This document shows positions 26,702 through 34,855 of a stretch of DNA of 64,000 bases, one piece after another. Position numbers and translations under genes: made by a program. A model generated the notes under the pieces. It worked only from the letters and a program-made list of their open reading frames with translations, was not told where the DNA came from and did no database searches. Each line of letters begins with the position of its first letter. Within the stretch, counting starts at the first letter, position 1. Source of the DNA: Bifidobacterium leontopitheci (GTDB lineage Bacteria > Actinomycetota > Actinomycetes > Actinomycetales > Bifidobacteriaceae); the NCBI RefSeq assembly GCF_009193355.1, contig NZ_WBVT01000006.1:48778-112777 (forward strand), read 5' to 3'.

Positions 26702-26908
26702 TTTTCCCGTGTAGATAGTTGTCTACATGTCTACACCAATGTTTCCAAGGCTTCCGGGGTTATTTCATGACTGTCTACACGGTTGTCTACTTGTCTACAA
26801 GCGGTATCCGTGTAGACAAGTAGACAGCCGTGTAGACAGTGCAAAAACATGCCCTTAGCCCTACTGCCGCAACGTGTAGACATGTAGACAACTATCTACA
26901 CGGGAAAA
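26702..26908. repeat. Nested inverted repeats of TGTAGACA iterons (candidate origin)
   Basis: Outer arms 26702-26736 and 26874-26908 are perfectly complementary over 35 bp. Inner arms 26771-26799 and 26811-26839 match over 29 bp with one mismatch. The arms are built from about a dozen TGTAGACA or TGTCTACA octamers (some with one change). The block lies right after the 3' end of the Rep-like gene. Iteron clusters of this kind bind replication initiators; an alternative is a large operator or a toxin-antitoxin-like control site. Confidence 0.75.
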
Positions 26909-26915
26909 AACAAAA

Positions 26916-26951
26916 CAAGGGGGTACATCTCATGTGAGAAATACCCCCTTG
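26916..26951 (-). terminator. Terminator of the Rep-like gene
   Basis: Perfect 10-bp stem (26916-26925 with 26942-26951); on the minus strand it is followed by TTTTGTTTTTTCCCG. It lies 30 bases after the stop codon. Confidence 0.9.
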
Positions 26952-26981
26952 AAGTGACATTCCTACAGGCGCGTACTCGTC

Positions 26982-28385
26982 CTACTGCTTCAGGTAGTAC
27001 AGCGTAGTTTCCCGGTCGTCCAGTGCGACAGTCCCAAGTCTCCCGGCTAGTACAAGATCGTCCAGCACCTTACCGCACACAATCCGGTAGTTGGTGGAAA
27101 TGCCGTTGCGGATAGTCCGCGAGGTCGTCCCATACCTTCCGTAGCCCTTGGCGCTCGCCGCAGTCGTCACGTCCCGGCGCTTCAGAAACTCGATGATCGC
27201 GTCACCGGCGAGCGCCGTTGCCACTGCCTCGCCGTCTTCCGCGCGTTCCTTCATGGTCTTCTTGCGCTGCCTACGCCGTTCCGCAGCGCCCGCCGCGATG
27301 CACCGGTCCCGTACCATGCGCGAGTGCCGCACGATGTAGGCGGCACGCTTCCAGTCGTCGCGCGTCACCTCGTATTCGTGGCCGTCCCGCTGCTCCATGA
27401 CGGCGAGTATGCCCGCCGTGCGAATGCAGGTCAGCACGGTGTGGGCGTCGATTGTCTTCAGCGGCAGTTCCGCGTTCTGCTCTACAAGCGGTTTGACCCC
27501 ATCGGGGTACGACAGTTCACGGATAGGCAGCGTTACGGAACTGTCGTTGTACACGCGGTCGAGCTGGTCGGCGGACGGGGACGCGTCCCGCAGCTTGGCG
27601 ACGTCGAAGCCGAAACCGCCTTCAGGCGGCGGCGTGCCCGCAGGCTCGGCGGGCGCTTCCGCTTCGGCGTAAAGGAACCGTTGCGGCAGTCCCTCGTCTT
27701 CCTTGCTGACGATGACGCCCAGCTTGGCCAGTTGGGAACCGGCGCACATGCCGATACTGTACGCGCCGTCAGGCACCGACAGCCGTTTCTCCTCGCTCGC
27801 AGTCCAGTTGCTAAGATCGCCGCCGCTCCATGCCGTCAGCAGGGTACCCGTGAGCGTGCTCCCCTGACGGCTGGACAACGCGCCCAGTTTGGTGATCTCG
27901 TCAATGGCGACGAACGCCCGCATGTTGCGGCAGGCGAGCACGGTACGCCCGCGAGCGCCGCCCGCTTCCTTGGCGGGCAAGGGGACGCGCATGGCGAACA
28001 TGGCGATGACGCCCTCGCCTGAAGCGGGTTCGGCGATGGTGGCGTTGAGCATGTCGGGGATGATCTCGCCCGCCACCTTCCGCGCCATCGTCTTGCCGCC
28101 GCCCGATGGTGCCACCGTGACGGCGTACATGTTCAGCGGACTTTGAGCGCCCCTGAACGCTGGTGTCTTGATGGTCGGGGGGATGCACGCGGCGGCGCGG
28201 CAGAGCGTGGCGGCGAGCACCGCCCAAGGGTTCATGCCCCTAGCCAGCGCGTAGTCGTGGATGTACTTCAGTCGCGGGCTTGAGGCCCAGAACTCTGAGT
28301 CGTCCCCGTAGTGGGTCATGCCGGGCAGGAGCAGGCGGGGTGCCGTTTCTGCTACGCTCATAGGAGGGGTGCCGTTCTTTCCCAT
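26982..28385 (-). CDS. Element Rep-like P-loop ATPase (DUF3987-like)
   Basis: A 467-residue protein. N-terminal FWASSPRLKYIHDYALARGM is followed by a Walker A VAPSGGGKTMARK near residues 90-102 and an acidic FVAIDEITKL near 157, typical of the YfjI/DUF3987-type ATPases found in small integrated elements. Residues about 370-460 look like a helix-turn-helix segment (GRYGTTSRTIRNGIS). It may act as replication initiator or helicase at the adjacent iterons. ATG at 28385 has AGAGGGG about 10 bases upstream; a GTG at 28406 overlapping the upstream stop is also possible. Family call is moderate. Confidence 0.65.
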   Translation of the reverse strand: MGKNGTPPMSVAETAPRLLLPGMTHYGDDSEFWASSPRLKYIHDYALARGMNPWAVLAATLCRAAACIPPTIKTPAFRGAQSPLNMYAVTVAPSGGGKTMARKVAGEIIPDMLNATIAEPASGEGVIAMFAMRVPLPAKEAGGARGRTVLACRNMRAFVAIDEITKLGALSSRQGSTLTGTLLTAWSGGDLSNWTASEEKRLSVPDGAYSIGMCAGSQLAKLGVIVSKEDEGLPQRFLYAEAEAPAEPAGTPPPEGGFGFDVAKLRDASPSADQLDRVYNDSSVTLPIRELSYPDGVKPLVEQNAELPLKTIDAHTVLTCIRTAGILAVMEQRDGHEYEVTRDDWKRAAYIVRHSRMVRDRCIAAGAAERRRQRKKTMKERAEDGEAVATALAGDAIIEFLKRRDVTTAASAKGYGRYGTTSRTIRNGISTNYRIVCGKVLDDLVLAGRLGTVALDDRETTLYYLKQ

Positions 28386-28402
28386 ACTTGCGGTGCCCCT
28401 CT

Positions 28403-28678
28403 TCACTCTTCACCCGCAAGCGCCGCAGCAATGCCCGCCGCCTGTTCGTAGGCACGCTGGTTGAGGGGCGCTCCCATCACCTTGAGAACGTCGTCGCGGT
28501 TGTACAGGGTCTTGCGGTTGGTCGGCTTATAGACGCGCACCTTGCCCTTGCGTACAAGATCGTTCAGGTAGGCGCGTCCGCAACGGAGCTGTTGCATGGC
28601 TTCCACGCTGGTGTACACCGGCAGGGCGATGGCGCTGCCGATTTTGAGATTCGACACGGACGACTTAGTCTGGTTCAT
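28403..28678 (-). CDS. Excisionase-like helix-turn-helix protein
   Basis: A 91-residue protein starting MNQTKSSVSNLKIGS with AAAGGA 6 bases upstream. Residues about 20-65 read as a MerR/excisionase-type DNA-binding domain: PVYTSVEAMQQLRCGRAYLN then KGKVRVYKPTNRKTLYNRDD. Such proteins steer integrase toward excision or activate element genes. It ends so that the Rep-like frame's GTG overlaps its stop (GTGA), so the two are translated from one message. Confidence 0.75.
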   Translation of the reverse strand: MNQTKSSVSNLKIGSAIALPVYTSVEAMQQLRCGRAYLNDLVRKGKVRVYKPTNRKTLYNRDDVLKVMGAPLNQRAYEQAAGIAAALAGEE

Positions 28679-29229
28679 CGAAGTTCCTTTCTGCTTAAAG
28701 GAGTATGCCCACCGGCGTTGCCGGTGGTTCGGTTTTTCGGGCGGCAGACCGTCGCCCGTGGGAGCTTCAGCGGCGGCGCGGGTATTGCAGTACCCGCGCC
28801 GTCTTTTGTCTTCGGCTCGTTTCTCCCGCTGACACGTCCCGTGTATGGGATGTACCGCGTTCGTTCGTTGGTAGTTCAGCACCATAGCACGCATGTACGC
28901 GACAATCTAACGACTTGATGCACATGAAACGTTTGGAAACCGGTTAATGCTCATGAAAATAACGAACGTGTGTTCTACTTATCCTCATGTTATCCACCGG
29001 CCCACCGGTGCTGCCGTCTGACCATGTGCATAACCGCACGCGGGATTATCCACATTTTCTGCATACATTCTGCAACCGTTGAATAATGCCACGGCATTTT
29101 TTGGCGCTCGCCGTCTTCCGCGTGTCGTTTTGGCCTTCCGTAGCCTGTATTTTGCCCTATCCGCTGCCCGATCTGCTGCCCGATCGCATGGTCGGCGGCG
29201 GACGGAACCACGGACGGAACCACGCGCGG
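28679..29229. other. Spacer between integrase and excisionase-like genes
   Basis: No gene seen. Two hairpins followed by T-rich tracts on the plus strand lie at 28709-28727 (then TTCGGTTTTT) and 28775-28800 (then GTCTTTTGTC). DnaA-box-like TTATCCACC (28990-28998) and TTATCCACA (29046-29054) are 56 bases apart. Short inverted segments occur in between. On the minus strand this is the leader of the excisionase-Rep message. Confidence 0.5.
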
Positions 29230-30561
29230 TTATGCAGCCGTTGCGATGGCGGGGCGCTCGCCGTCCCCGCTAGCATCCTTGGCCGCGTCGATGGGCGCAT
29301 AGATCTTGTTGGCGAGCGCCCGGCGTTCCTCGATGCTGGAACGCTGGTAGATCTCCACGTTCGTCTTCACGTCCGCGTGGCGCTGCAACGCCATCGAGTC
29401 TTTGACGCTAGCGCCCGCGTTCTTCGCCGCCGTCGCCGCCGTGGCCCTGAGCGTGTGGAAATGCAGGTCGGGGCGTCCCGCGTTCTCTGCCGCCTTCTTG
29501 AAGTGGTTGCGCAGCGTGTTCGGCTCGATAGGTTCATCGGGGTGCCTGTAATGGAACAGGAACGTCGTCGGTTTGCCGTCCGTGTGCTTGGCGATGTGTT
29601 CGCGCAGCAGGGGAACAACGGCGTCGGGTATCGGCTCGCTTGCGTTGCTCGCCCTGTTCTTCGTCGGCCCTAGCCGTAGTTTGCCCCTGTCGCCCTCGCC
29701 GCGCCGCAGGCTATGGCGGATATGCACGATTTTCTTGTCAAGGTCGATGTCGCACAGGCGCAGGGCGCACACCTCGCTGATACGCATACCGCCAACGGCG
29801 ACGGCGAGGATAGGGGCGAGCCGCGTATAGGCGGGCATGTCGTGGTAGATCTTCCATAGCTGCTCATTGGTGACGACGGGTATTTCGGCCTGTTTGCTCG
29901 GCGGCACCGGGGGCGCGGCGTACGTGCAGGGCGTGGCGGTGATGTACGGTGCCTCTCCGTCCATCCCCATTTCGGTTGCCTTCCGCATGACGCGCTTCAT
30001 GTCCTTGTAGGCGTTGCGCCGTACCGTCTCGCCGTTGAAACCGGTGAACCCGCCCATGTGCTCGCCGTCAAGGAACCGGCCCACGTCCCTAGGCTTGATG
30101 TCCGTCAGCCGCCGCCCCCTGAACGCGGCGATGGAATAATGCAGATTGTTCTCCAGTTGCCGGACGGAACCGGGCGCGAGCCTGTCGCCGCCGTTCATCC
30201 GGTATTCCTCGATGAACTGTTCCGCATACCGGTCATAGGTCATGTCGGCGCGTTCGTCCCGCCGCCGCGCCGCCGTCTTGCGCTCGCTCGGGTTCAGGTA
30301 CTCGTCAAGGCGTCCCTGACGCTTCAGCGTCTCGATGTAGTCGCGCTCGTTGTCCAGCCATGCGCGGGCTAAGCGTTCCGCGCCGTCGCCCCTGAACTTG
30401 TTCGTCACCTTGCGCCCGTCGATGGGACTGGAGTATTGCGCCGTCCAGCCGATCACAGCACGCTTTTGCACCGGCTTGCGCAGTTCCGACTTCGCCTGTG
30501 ACCTCGTGGGGAACACGCTGCCGAACTCGGAGCGCCGCGACGTCCTTGCCTTTCTTCCCAT
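29230..30561 (-). CDS. Tyrosine-recombinase integrase of the element
   Basis: A 443-residue phage-type integrase. It has an N-terminal arm-binding part, a SAM-like core-binding domain (TYDRYAEQFIEEYRMNGGDR near residues 110-130), and a catalytic domain with Arg in GGMRISEVC near 255, HTLR near 369, His in LQRHAD near 395 and Tyr in EIYQRSS near 404. It should recombine the repeats at 23702 and 30722. ATG (MGRKARTS) follows AAAGGA by 9 bases; an in-frame GTG 18 bases upstream would place that site inside the gene. It lies next to attR, as usual. Confidence 0.93.
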   Translation of the reverse strand: MGRKARTSRRSEFGSVFPTRSQAKSELRKPVQKRAVIGWTAQYSSPIDGRKVTNKFRGDGAERLARAWLDNERDYIETLKRQGRLDEYLNPSERKTAARRRDERADMTYDRYAEQFIEEYRMNGGDRLAPGSVRQLENNLHYSIAAFRGRRLTDIKPRDVGRFLDGEHMGGFTGFNGETVRRNAYKDMKRVMRKATEMGMDGEAPYITATPCTYAAPPVPPSKQAEIPVVTNEQLWKIYHDMPAYTRLAPILAVAVGGMRISEVCALRLCDIDLDKKIVHIRHSLRRGEGDRGKLRLGPTKNRASNASEPIPDAVVPLLREHIAKHTDGKPTTFLFHYRHPDEPIEPNTLRNHFKKAAENAGRPDLHFHTLRATAATAAKNAGASVKDSMALQRHADVKTNVEIYQRSSIEERRALANKIYAPIDAAKDASGDGERPAIATAA

Positions 30562-30622
30562 ACTTGCCGTCCTTTCCACTGGGATAGGTGGTGTTGTTGC
30601 AGACGACTATAACCGACATGCC

Positions 30623-30643
30623 GTTAGTCAGGAAGTTAGCTAC
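30623..30643. promoter_or_regulatory. Arm-like site near attR
   Basis: GTTAGTCAGGAAGTTAGCTA plus one base matches 23828-23848 at 16 of 21 positions in the same orientation. Both lie 60-80 bp inside the att repeats. Candidate integrase or excisionase arm site. Confidence 0.45.
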
Positions 30644-30721
30644 AACGCGCAATAACGCGCCGAAACACGGCGCTCACGGGGGTGTATCATAGGGCGTGGG
30701 AACGGCTTAATACCGGGCCTG

Positions 30722-30786
30722 AGACCAATAAACAGAAGGGGTCACGCCGTATCGACGTGACCCCGTAGAGCGGAGACAGAGGGATT
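30722..30786. repeat. attR direct repeat, overlapping tRNA-Ser 3' end
   Basis: 65 bp identical to 23702-23766. Bases 30771-30786 are the acceptor/T-arm end of the tRNA; the remainder holds the tRNA's terminator. Confidence 0.95.
30738..30764 (-). terminator. Terminator of tRNA-Ser
   Basis: GGGGTCACG (30738-30746) pairs perfectly with 30756-30764; on the minus strand TTCTGTTTATTGG follows. An identical copy stands at 23718-23744 within attL, so the tRNA keeps a terminator at either junction. Confidence 0.85.
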
Positions 30787-30858
30787 CGAACCCTCGAGCC
30801 GCTAAACGCGACTAACACCTTAGCAGGGTGCCCCTATCGGCCACTCAGGCATGTCTCC
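30771..30858 (-). tRNA. tRNA-Ser (anticodon GCT)
   Basis: The reverse strand folds as an 88-base class II tRNA: acceptor GGAGACA paired with TGTCTCC, anticodon loop CTGCTAA (GCT), long variable arm, and T-loop GGTTCGAATCC. The CCA end is not encoded. It is the integration target of the element to its left and remains complete. Confidence 0.97.
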
Positions 30859-31001
30859 ATGTCACGCTTTCACGCAACAGCATGTAATCTTAGCATCATC
30901 CCCCGGACTAAAGCAACACGGTGTGCCGCGGCGGACGGCAGCGGCACGTCGGCAGCCGCCACGCGCCGGGCGGAACGTACGCCGCGAGCGCCGGCACCCC
31001 C

Positions 31002-31937
31002 TTATTTCGCCGGGTTCGTATCGCCGGTGAACGTGACGATGACCGCAAGAATCACCAGCGCCACGCCGATGCAATCCCAAACGGTCGGGAACTCGCCGAA
31101 CAGCAGGCCGATGAACACGGCGACCGCCGGATTGATCGACTGCATCACCGAGAACGCCCCCGACGTCGTCCGGCGCATGACCACCTGGTCGACCACATAC
31201 GGCATGAACGAGGCGAACAGCGCCACGACCAGCAGCAGGCCGACCAGTTTCAGCTCGCCCTGCGCGCCGACCGCCCACGTGGCCTGCGCTTTCGGCTCGA
31301 TCGTATGCCGCACCGCCGGGACGGCCAGCACCACCGACTGCAGCGCCCAGCCAATCAGCATGCCGACGCTCAGGTTGTCAAGCGAATTGCCGCGCGCCGC
31401 CACCTTGCGTCCCATGACGATGTACACGCCCCACATCGATCCGCCGCACAGGATCGCGACCAGGCCGACCAGGAACCGGCTGCCCGACGGCTGGGAGAGC
31501 GACATGCCGGCAAGCAGCACCACACCACACGCCGCGATGGCGATGCCGAGCCGCTCACGCCACGACCGGCCGGCGATCACCGCCACGGTGAGCGGTCCGA
31601 CGAACTCGATGGCGACCGCGATGCCGACGTTCATGTTGCTGATGGCCAGATAGAACATCGTGTTCATCAGCATGATGGATGTTCCGCAGGCCGCCACGAC
31701 CACCCAGTCGCGCCCCGTGTGCGGCAGGCCGCCGCGTCGGGACGCACGCCACGGCCGTCGCCAGGCGAGCAGCATCAGCGCGGTGAACCCCACGCGGTAC
31801 CACACCGCGTACAGGGGATCGAGTTGGGTGAACGCCAGTTTCGCGACCAGTGTCGCGGCATACATGAACACCGCCTCGCCGACGACGATCAGGAACACCG
31901 GCACACGGTTGAGCACCTCAAGAACGACCTTCTTCAT
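31002..31937 (-). CDS. EamA/DMT-family exporter
   Basis: A 311-residue protein with about ten membrane helices in two EamA repeats (first near residues 10-140, second near 150-300). Motifs include PLYAVWYRVGFTALML and, in the second half, SVMQSINPAVAVFIGLLFGE, typical of RhtA-like threonine/homoserine or metabolite exporters. The ATG at 31937 (MKKVVLEVLNR) starts just before the first helix; upstream in-frame codons lack membrane character. It is divergent from dinB and 143 bases from tRNA-Ser. Confidence 0.9.
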   Translation of the reverse strand: MKKVVLEVLNRVPVFLIVVGEAVFMYAATLVAKLAFTQLDPLYAVWYRVGFTALMLLAWRRPWRASRRGGLPHTGRDWVVVAACGTSIMLMNTMFYLAISNMNVGIAVAIEFVGPLTVAVIAGRSWRERLGIAIAACGVVLLAGMSLSQPSGSRFLVGLVAILCGGSMWGVYIVMGRKVAARGNSLDNLSVGMLIGWALQSVVLAVPAVRHTIEPKAQATWAVGAQGELKLVGLLLVVALFASFMPYVVDQVVMRRTTSGAFSVMQSINPAVAVFIGLLFGEFPTVWDCIGVALVILAVIVTFTGDTNPAK

Positions 31938-32073
31938 ACTGTCACGGTAGCACCGTGGCGGCTGCGCGGCCGTCGGGCGATTCGCCGGACCGCGACGCCG
32001 CAACGGCATCACGGACGCAACGTCACCGCCCGACCGGCCGCCGACCACCACCCCTGCGGCTAGGATGGGCACC

Positions 32074-33366
32074 ATGAGCAACGCACCGAGACTGGCCGCC
32101 GCCAAGCGTGACTGGGGGCATGACGAGACCGGCTGCACGGTGCTGCACATCGACATGGACGCCTTCTACGCCTCGCTTGAGGTGGCCCGGCATCCCGAGC
32201 TCAGGGGACGGCCGGTAATCATCGGCACGGGGCCGCGTTCGGTGGTCTCGGCGGCGAGCTACGAGGCACGCCGGTACGGCATCAATTCGGCGATGCCGTC
32301 CGCCCGCGCCCGGCAGCTGTGCCCTGACGGCGTGTTCCTGCCGGTGGACATGCGCTACTACCGGATGATGTCGCACCGCATCGTGGACGAGGTGTTCAGC
32401 CGTGTGACCGACCGGTTCGAGCAGGTTTCGGTGGATGAGGCGTATATGGACGTCTCCGGCGCGCTGCTGGCGTGGGGTCGGCCGAGCGCGATCGGCGCGT
32501 GGATGCGGCAGGAGGTGTCCGCACGGTTCCATGTGACCTGTTCGGTGGGCATCGCGACGAACAAGCTGGTGGCGAAGATGGCGTCGACGAACGCGAAGCC
32601 GGACGGGATGCTGCTCATTCCGCGCGCACGGCAGGCCGAGTTCGTGCAGATGATGCCGTTGCGCGGCATTCCGGGCATCGGGCCGTCGCTGGAGCGGCGG
32701 CTGGCCGCGTGGGGCGTGCGGTCCGTGGCCGACCTAGCCGCGTTGGACGAGGCGACGCTCGCGCAGGCGTGCGGCTCGGCGAAGGCGGCGCATGGGCTGT
32801 ATCTCGCCTCGCGAGGTTTGGATTCGCGCGAGGTGACGCCGTACACGCCGGAGAAGTCGGTCGGCGCGGAGCGCACGTTCGTCACGGATACGCGAGACGC
32901 CCGGCAGGTCATGGACCTGCTGCGGCGGTGCTGCGACGAGGTGGCAAGCTCGCTGCGGCGTCGCGGGCTGACGGCGCGCACGGTGACGGTGAAGCTGCGG
33001 TTCGCCGACCTGAGCTACCGCACGATGTCGCACACGATGGAGCGGCCGACGGATACGGCATCGGCGTTGTATCCGCAGACGGTCATGCTGCTGCGGCGCA
33101 TGATGGGGATACCGGACGAGCGTGCAGCGACGGGCGGCGACATGCCCCGACTGCCCTTCGAGATTCGTCTGGCCGGCATGAGCGCGAGCGGATTGGCGCA
33201 GAAATCCGGATCCTCAGTGCAGCCGACGCTGGATGACGTGTTGGAGGAGTCGGCCGCGCAATCGGCCGGGACAGGCACGCGCTCCGCACGTCAGCGTGGC
33301 GCCGAGCAGGCGTTGGACGCGGTGCGCCGCAAATACGGCAACAATGCGGCCCGGCTGGGGCTGTGA
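32074..33366 (+). CDS. dinB: DNA polymerase IV (Y-family)
   Basis: A 430-residue DinB. Catalytic carboxylates are visible in HIDMDAFYASLE (near residues 29-40) and SVDEAYMDVS (near 120); a helix-hairpin-helix follows in GIPGIGPSLERRL. The little-finger domain covers about 240-350. Near the C-terminus, QPTLDDV is a plausible sliding-clamp-binding peptide. The enzyme copies damaged DNA. Start at 32074 (MSNAPRL) was chosen for TAGGA about 8 bases upstream; ATG at 32065 would add three residues. Confidence 0.95.
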   Translation: MSNAPRLAAAKRDWGHDETGCTVLHIDMDAFYASLEVARHPELRGRPVIIGTGPRSVVSAASYEARRYGINSAMPSARARQLCPDGVFLPVDMRYYRMMSHRIVDEVFSRVTDRFEQVSVDEAYMDVSGALLAWGRPSAIGAWMRQEVSARFHVTCSVGIATNKLVAKMASTNAKPDGMLLIPRARQAEFVQMMPLRGIPGIGPSLERRLAAWGVRSVADLAALDEATLAQACGSAKAAHGLYLASRGLDSREVTPYTPEKSVGAERTFVTDTRDARQVMDLLRRCCDEVASSLRRRGLTARTVTVKLRFADLSYRTMSHTMERPTDTASALYPQTVMLLRRMMGIPDERAATGGDMPRLPFEIRLAGMSASGLAQKSGSSVQPTLDDVLEESAAQSAGTGTRSARQRGAEQALDAVRRKYGNNAARLGL

Positions 33367-33646
33367 GCTCCGCGGAGCACCATGGGAGCACTGTTATTGC
33401 CGTCATATATACGACAAAATGGACATATTCGCATGTCGCTTTGCCTGCACAAGATGCATTTCGTGAGATGTGGGTGTTTCATGCGCGGCAATCCAGCATG
33501 ACCCGATTGACTGCTCACGTCCAAATCGGCTTCATTCCAACGATGCAACGGTTCCGACACCGATACGGCGACGTCATCATCACACCACAAAACACCCACA
33601 TCTCACACACCGGGCTGTTTCGGGGCCAGAAAAGCCCGTGGAAGGC
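33367..33646. other. Spacer with a 17-bp inverted repeat
   Basis: GTGAGATGTGGGTGTTT (33463-33479) and its exact complement (33590-33606) enclose 110 bases. The region is less GC-rich than its flanks (e.g. GTCATATATACGACAAAATG). It lies between converging dinB and dapC. It may be a small structured transcript, a minimal transposon remnant, or a large terminator; no gene is supported. Confidence 0.5.
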
Positions 33647-34843
33647 TCAGGCCGCGGAACGCTTCAACCGCTCAGCCGCAGCTTCGATTGCCTCGTCGGT
33701 GGCGGTGGCGGAGAACCGCAGGTATGCCGGTTCGCCATAGAATTCGCCGGGACTCGGCACGATACCGAGCTTGGCCAGCGCAGCCATGTCCTGCCAGCAG
33801 TCGCCGCCGCGGGCGCGCACCCACACGTAGAGCGCACCTTGCGGCATGCGGGCGTCATAACCGGCCGCCTGCAGCGCATCGACCAGCGTGGCGAGACGGT
33901 CATGGTAGCGCCGCCACTGCGCATGGACGGCGGCGACGTCGCGCAATCCCGCGGCCATGGCCGCCTGCACGGGACCGGGGATGATCTCGCCGATCTGCTT
34001 GCGGTAGGAGGTCATCTCGGTCACCAGTCGGTAGTCGCCGGCGATGAATGCGGTGCGATAGCCGGCCATGTTGCTTTGCTTCGAGAGCGAATACAGCACC
34101 AGCACACCGTCGGCGCTGTTCTCGCATACGCGCGGCGACAGGGCGCACGGCGTGGCGGACAGGCTGAACGCTTCAGCCGCGGCGGGCTCGTTCGATTCGG
34201 CGACCGCGGAACGGTCGGAGAACCTGGCCGACTGCCAATCCATCAGCGCATAGCATTCGTCGGACAGCACCACGGCGCCGATGGACCGCGCCGCCGCGAT
34301 GACCCCGGCAAGCCAGTCCGCGCCCATCACGTCACCGGTCGGATTGCACGGCGAGTTGACCCATACGGCCTTGACTCCGGGAACGTTGCGCCACGAGTCC
34401 ACGTCGGCCACGTCACGCACCTTGAGCACCGTGGCCCCGGCAAGCTGGGTGCCGATCTCATACGTGGGATACGAGACCTGCGGCTGTACGACCACATCGC
34501 CGGGCCCCAGATGCAGCAGCGAAGCCATCAACGCCACGGCCTCCTTGGAACCGACCGTCGGCACGACCGCGGCGTTGACCGCACGCAGGTCCACGCCGCG
34601 CAGATGCAGGAACCATTCGCGAATCGCGGCCTGAAGGTCGGCGGTGCCGACTGTCACCGGATAGCCGTGCGCGTTCGGCGCGTCCGCGGCCACGGCAAGC
34701 GCCGCCCGGACACTGTCCGGCACGGGGTCGACCGGAGAGCCGACGGACAGGTCAATCATGCCGCCGTCAACCGTCTGCGCGGTCTTCTTGTACGCGGCGA
34801 TGCGCGACCAATCATAGGGCGATGAGAACGTATGGAAGCCCAT
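33647..34843 (-). CDS. dapC: Succinyldiaminopimelate aminotransferase, actinobacterial type
   Basis: A 398-residue class I/II PLP aminotransferase. The PLP lysine is in SLSKQSNMAGYRTAF; NSPCNPTG and SDECYALMDW are substrate/PLP motifs. It lies 12 bases after fdxA, the conserved fdxA-dapC pair of actinobacteria, which supports DapC (lysine and peptidoglycan diaminopimelate synthesis) over other aminotransferases. The final residues AERLKRSAA match family length. Confidence 0.88.
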   Translation of the reverse strand: MGFHTFSSPYDWSRIAAYKKTAQTVDGGMIDLSVGSPVDPVPDSVRAALAVAADAPNAHGYPVTVGTADLQAAIREWFLHLRGVDLRAVNAAVVPTVGSKEAVALMASLLHLGPGDVVVQPQVSYPTYEIGTQLAGATVLKVRDVADVDSWRNVPGVKAVWVNSPCNPTGDVMGADWLAGVIAAARSIGAVVLSDECYALMDWQSARFSDRSAVAESNEPAAAEAFSLSATPCALSPRVCENSADGVLVLYSLSKQSNMAGYRTAFIAGDYRLVTEMTSYRKQIGEIIPGPVQAAMAAGLRDVAAVHAQWRRYHDRLATLVDALQAAGYDARMPQGALYVWVRARGGDCWQDMAALAKLGIVPSPGEFYGEPAYLRFSATATDEAIEAAAERLKRSAA

Positions 34844-34855
34844 GGCGGCGAACCG

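Larger units (their letters stand above)
23702..30786. mobile_element. Integrated element in tRNA-Ser(GCT), about 7 kb
   Basis: Bounded by 65-bp direct repeats at 23702 and 30722. The right one overlaps the 3' end of an intact tRNA-Ser gene. Cargo: two plus-strand genes (23904-24988), a gene-poor repeat region, and a minus-strand block integrase, excisionase-like HTH, Rep-like ATPase. An iteron palindrome at 26702-26908 could be an origin. No relaxase, Tra/FtsK translocase, capsid, terminase or lysis gene was recognised. The layout fits a small replicating satellite or mobilisable island rather than a full prophage or conjugative element. Confidence 0.9.

Noticed and set aside
26702..26908. 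Insertion sequence with terminal inverted repeats
   Set aside because: The enclosed 137 bases are themselves repeats without any transposase frame, and the octamer structure is iteron-like.
28705..28887. A 60-codon plus-strand gene with AAAGGAG in front
   Set aside because: The distance from AAAGGAG to the ATG is too short and the frame runs through two terminator-like hairpins.
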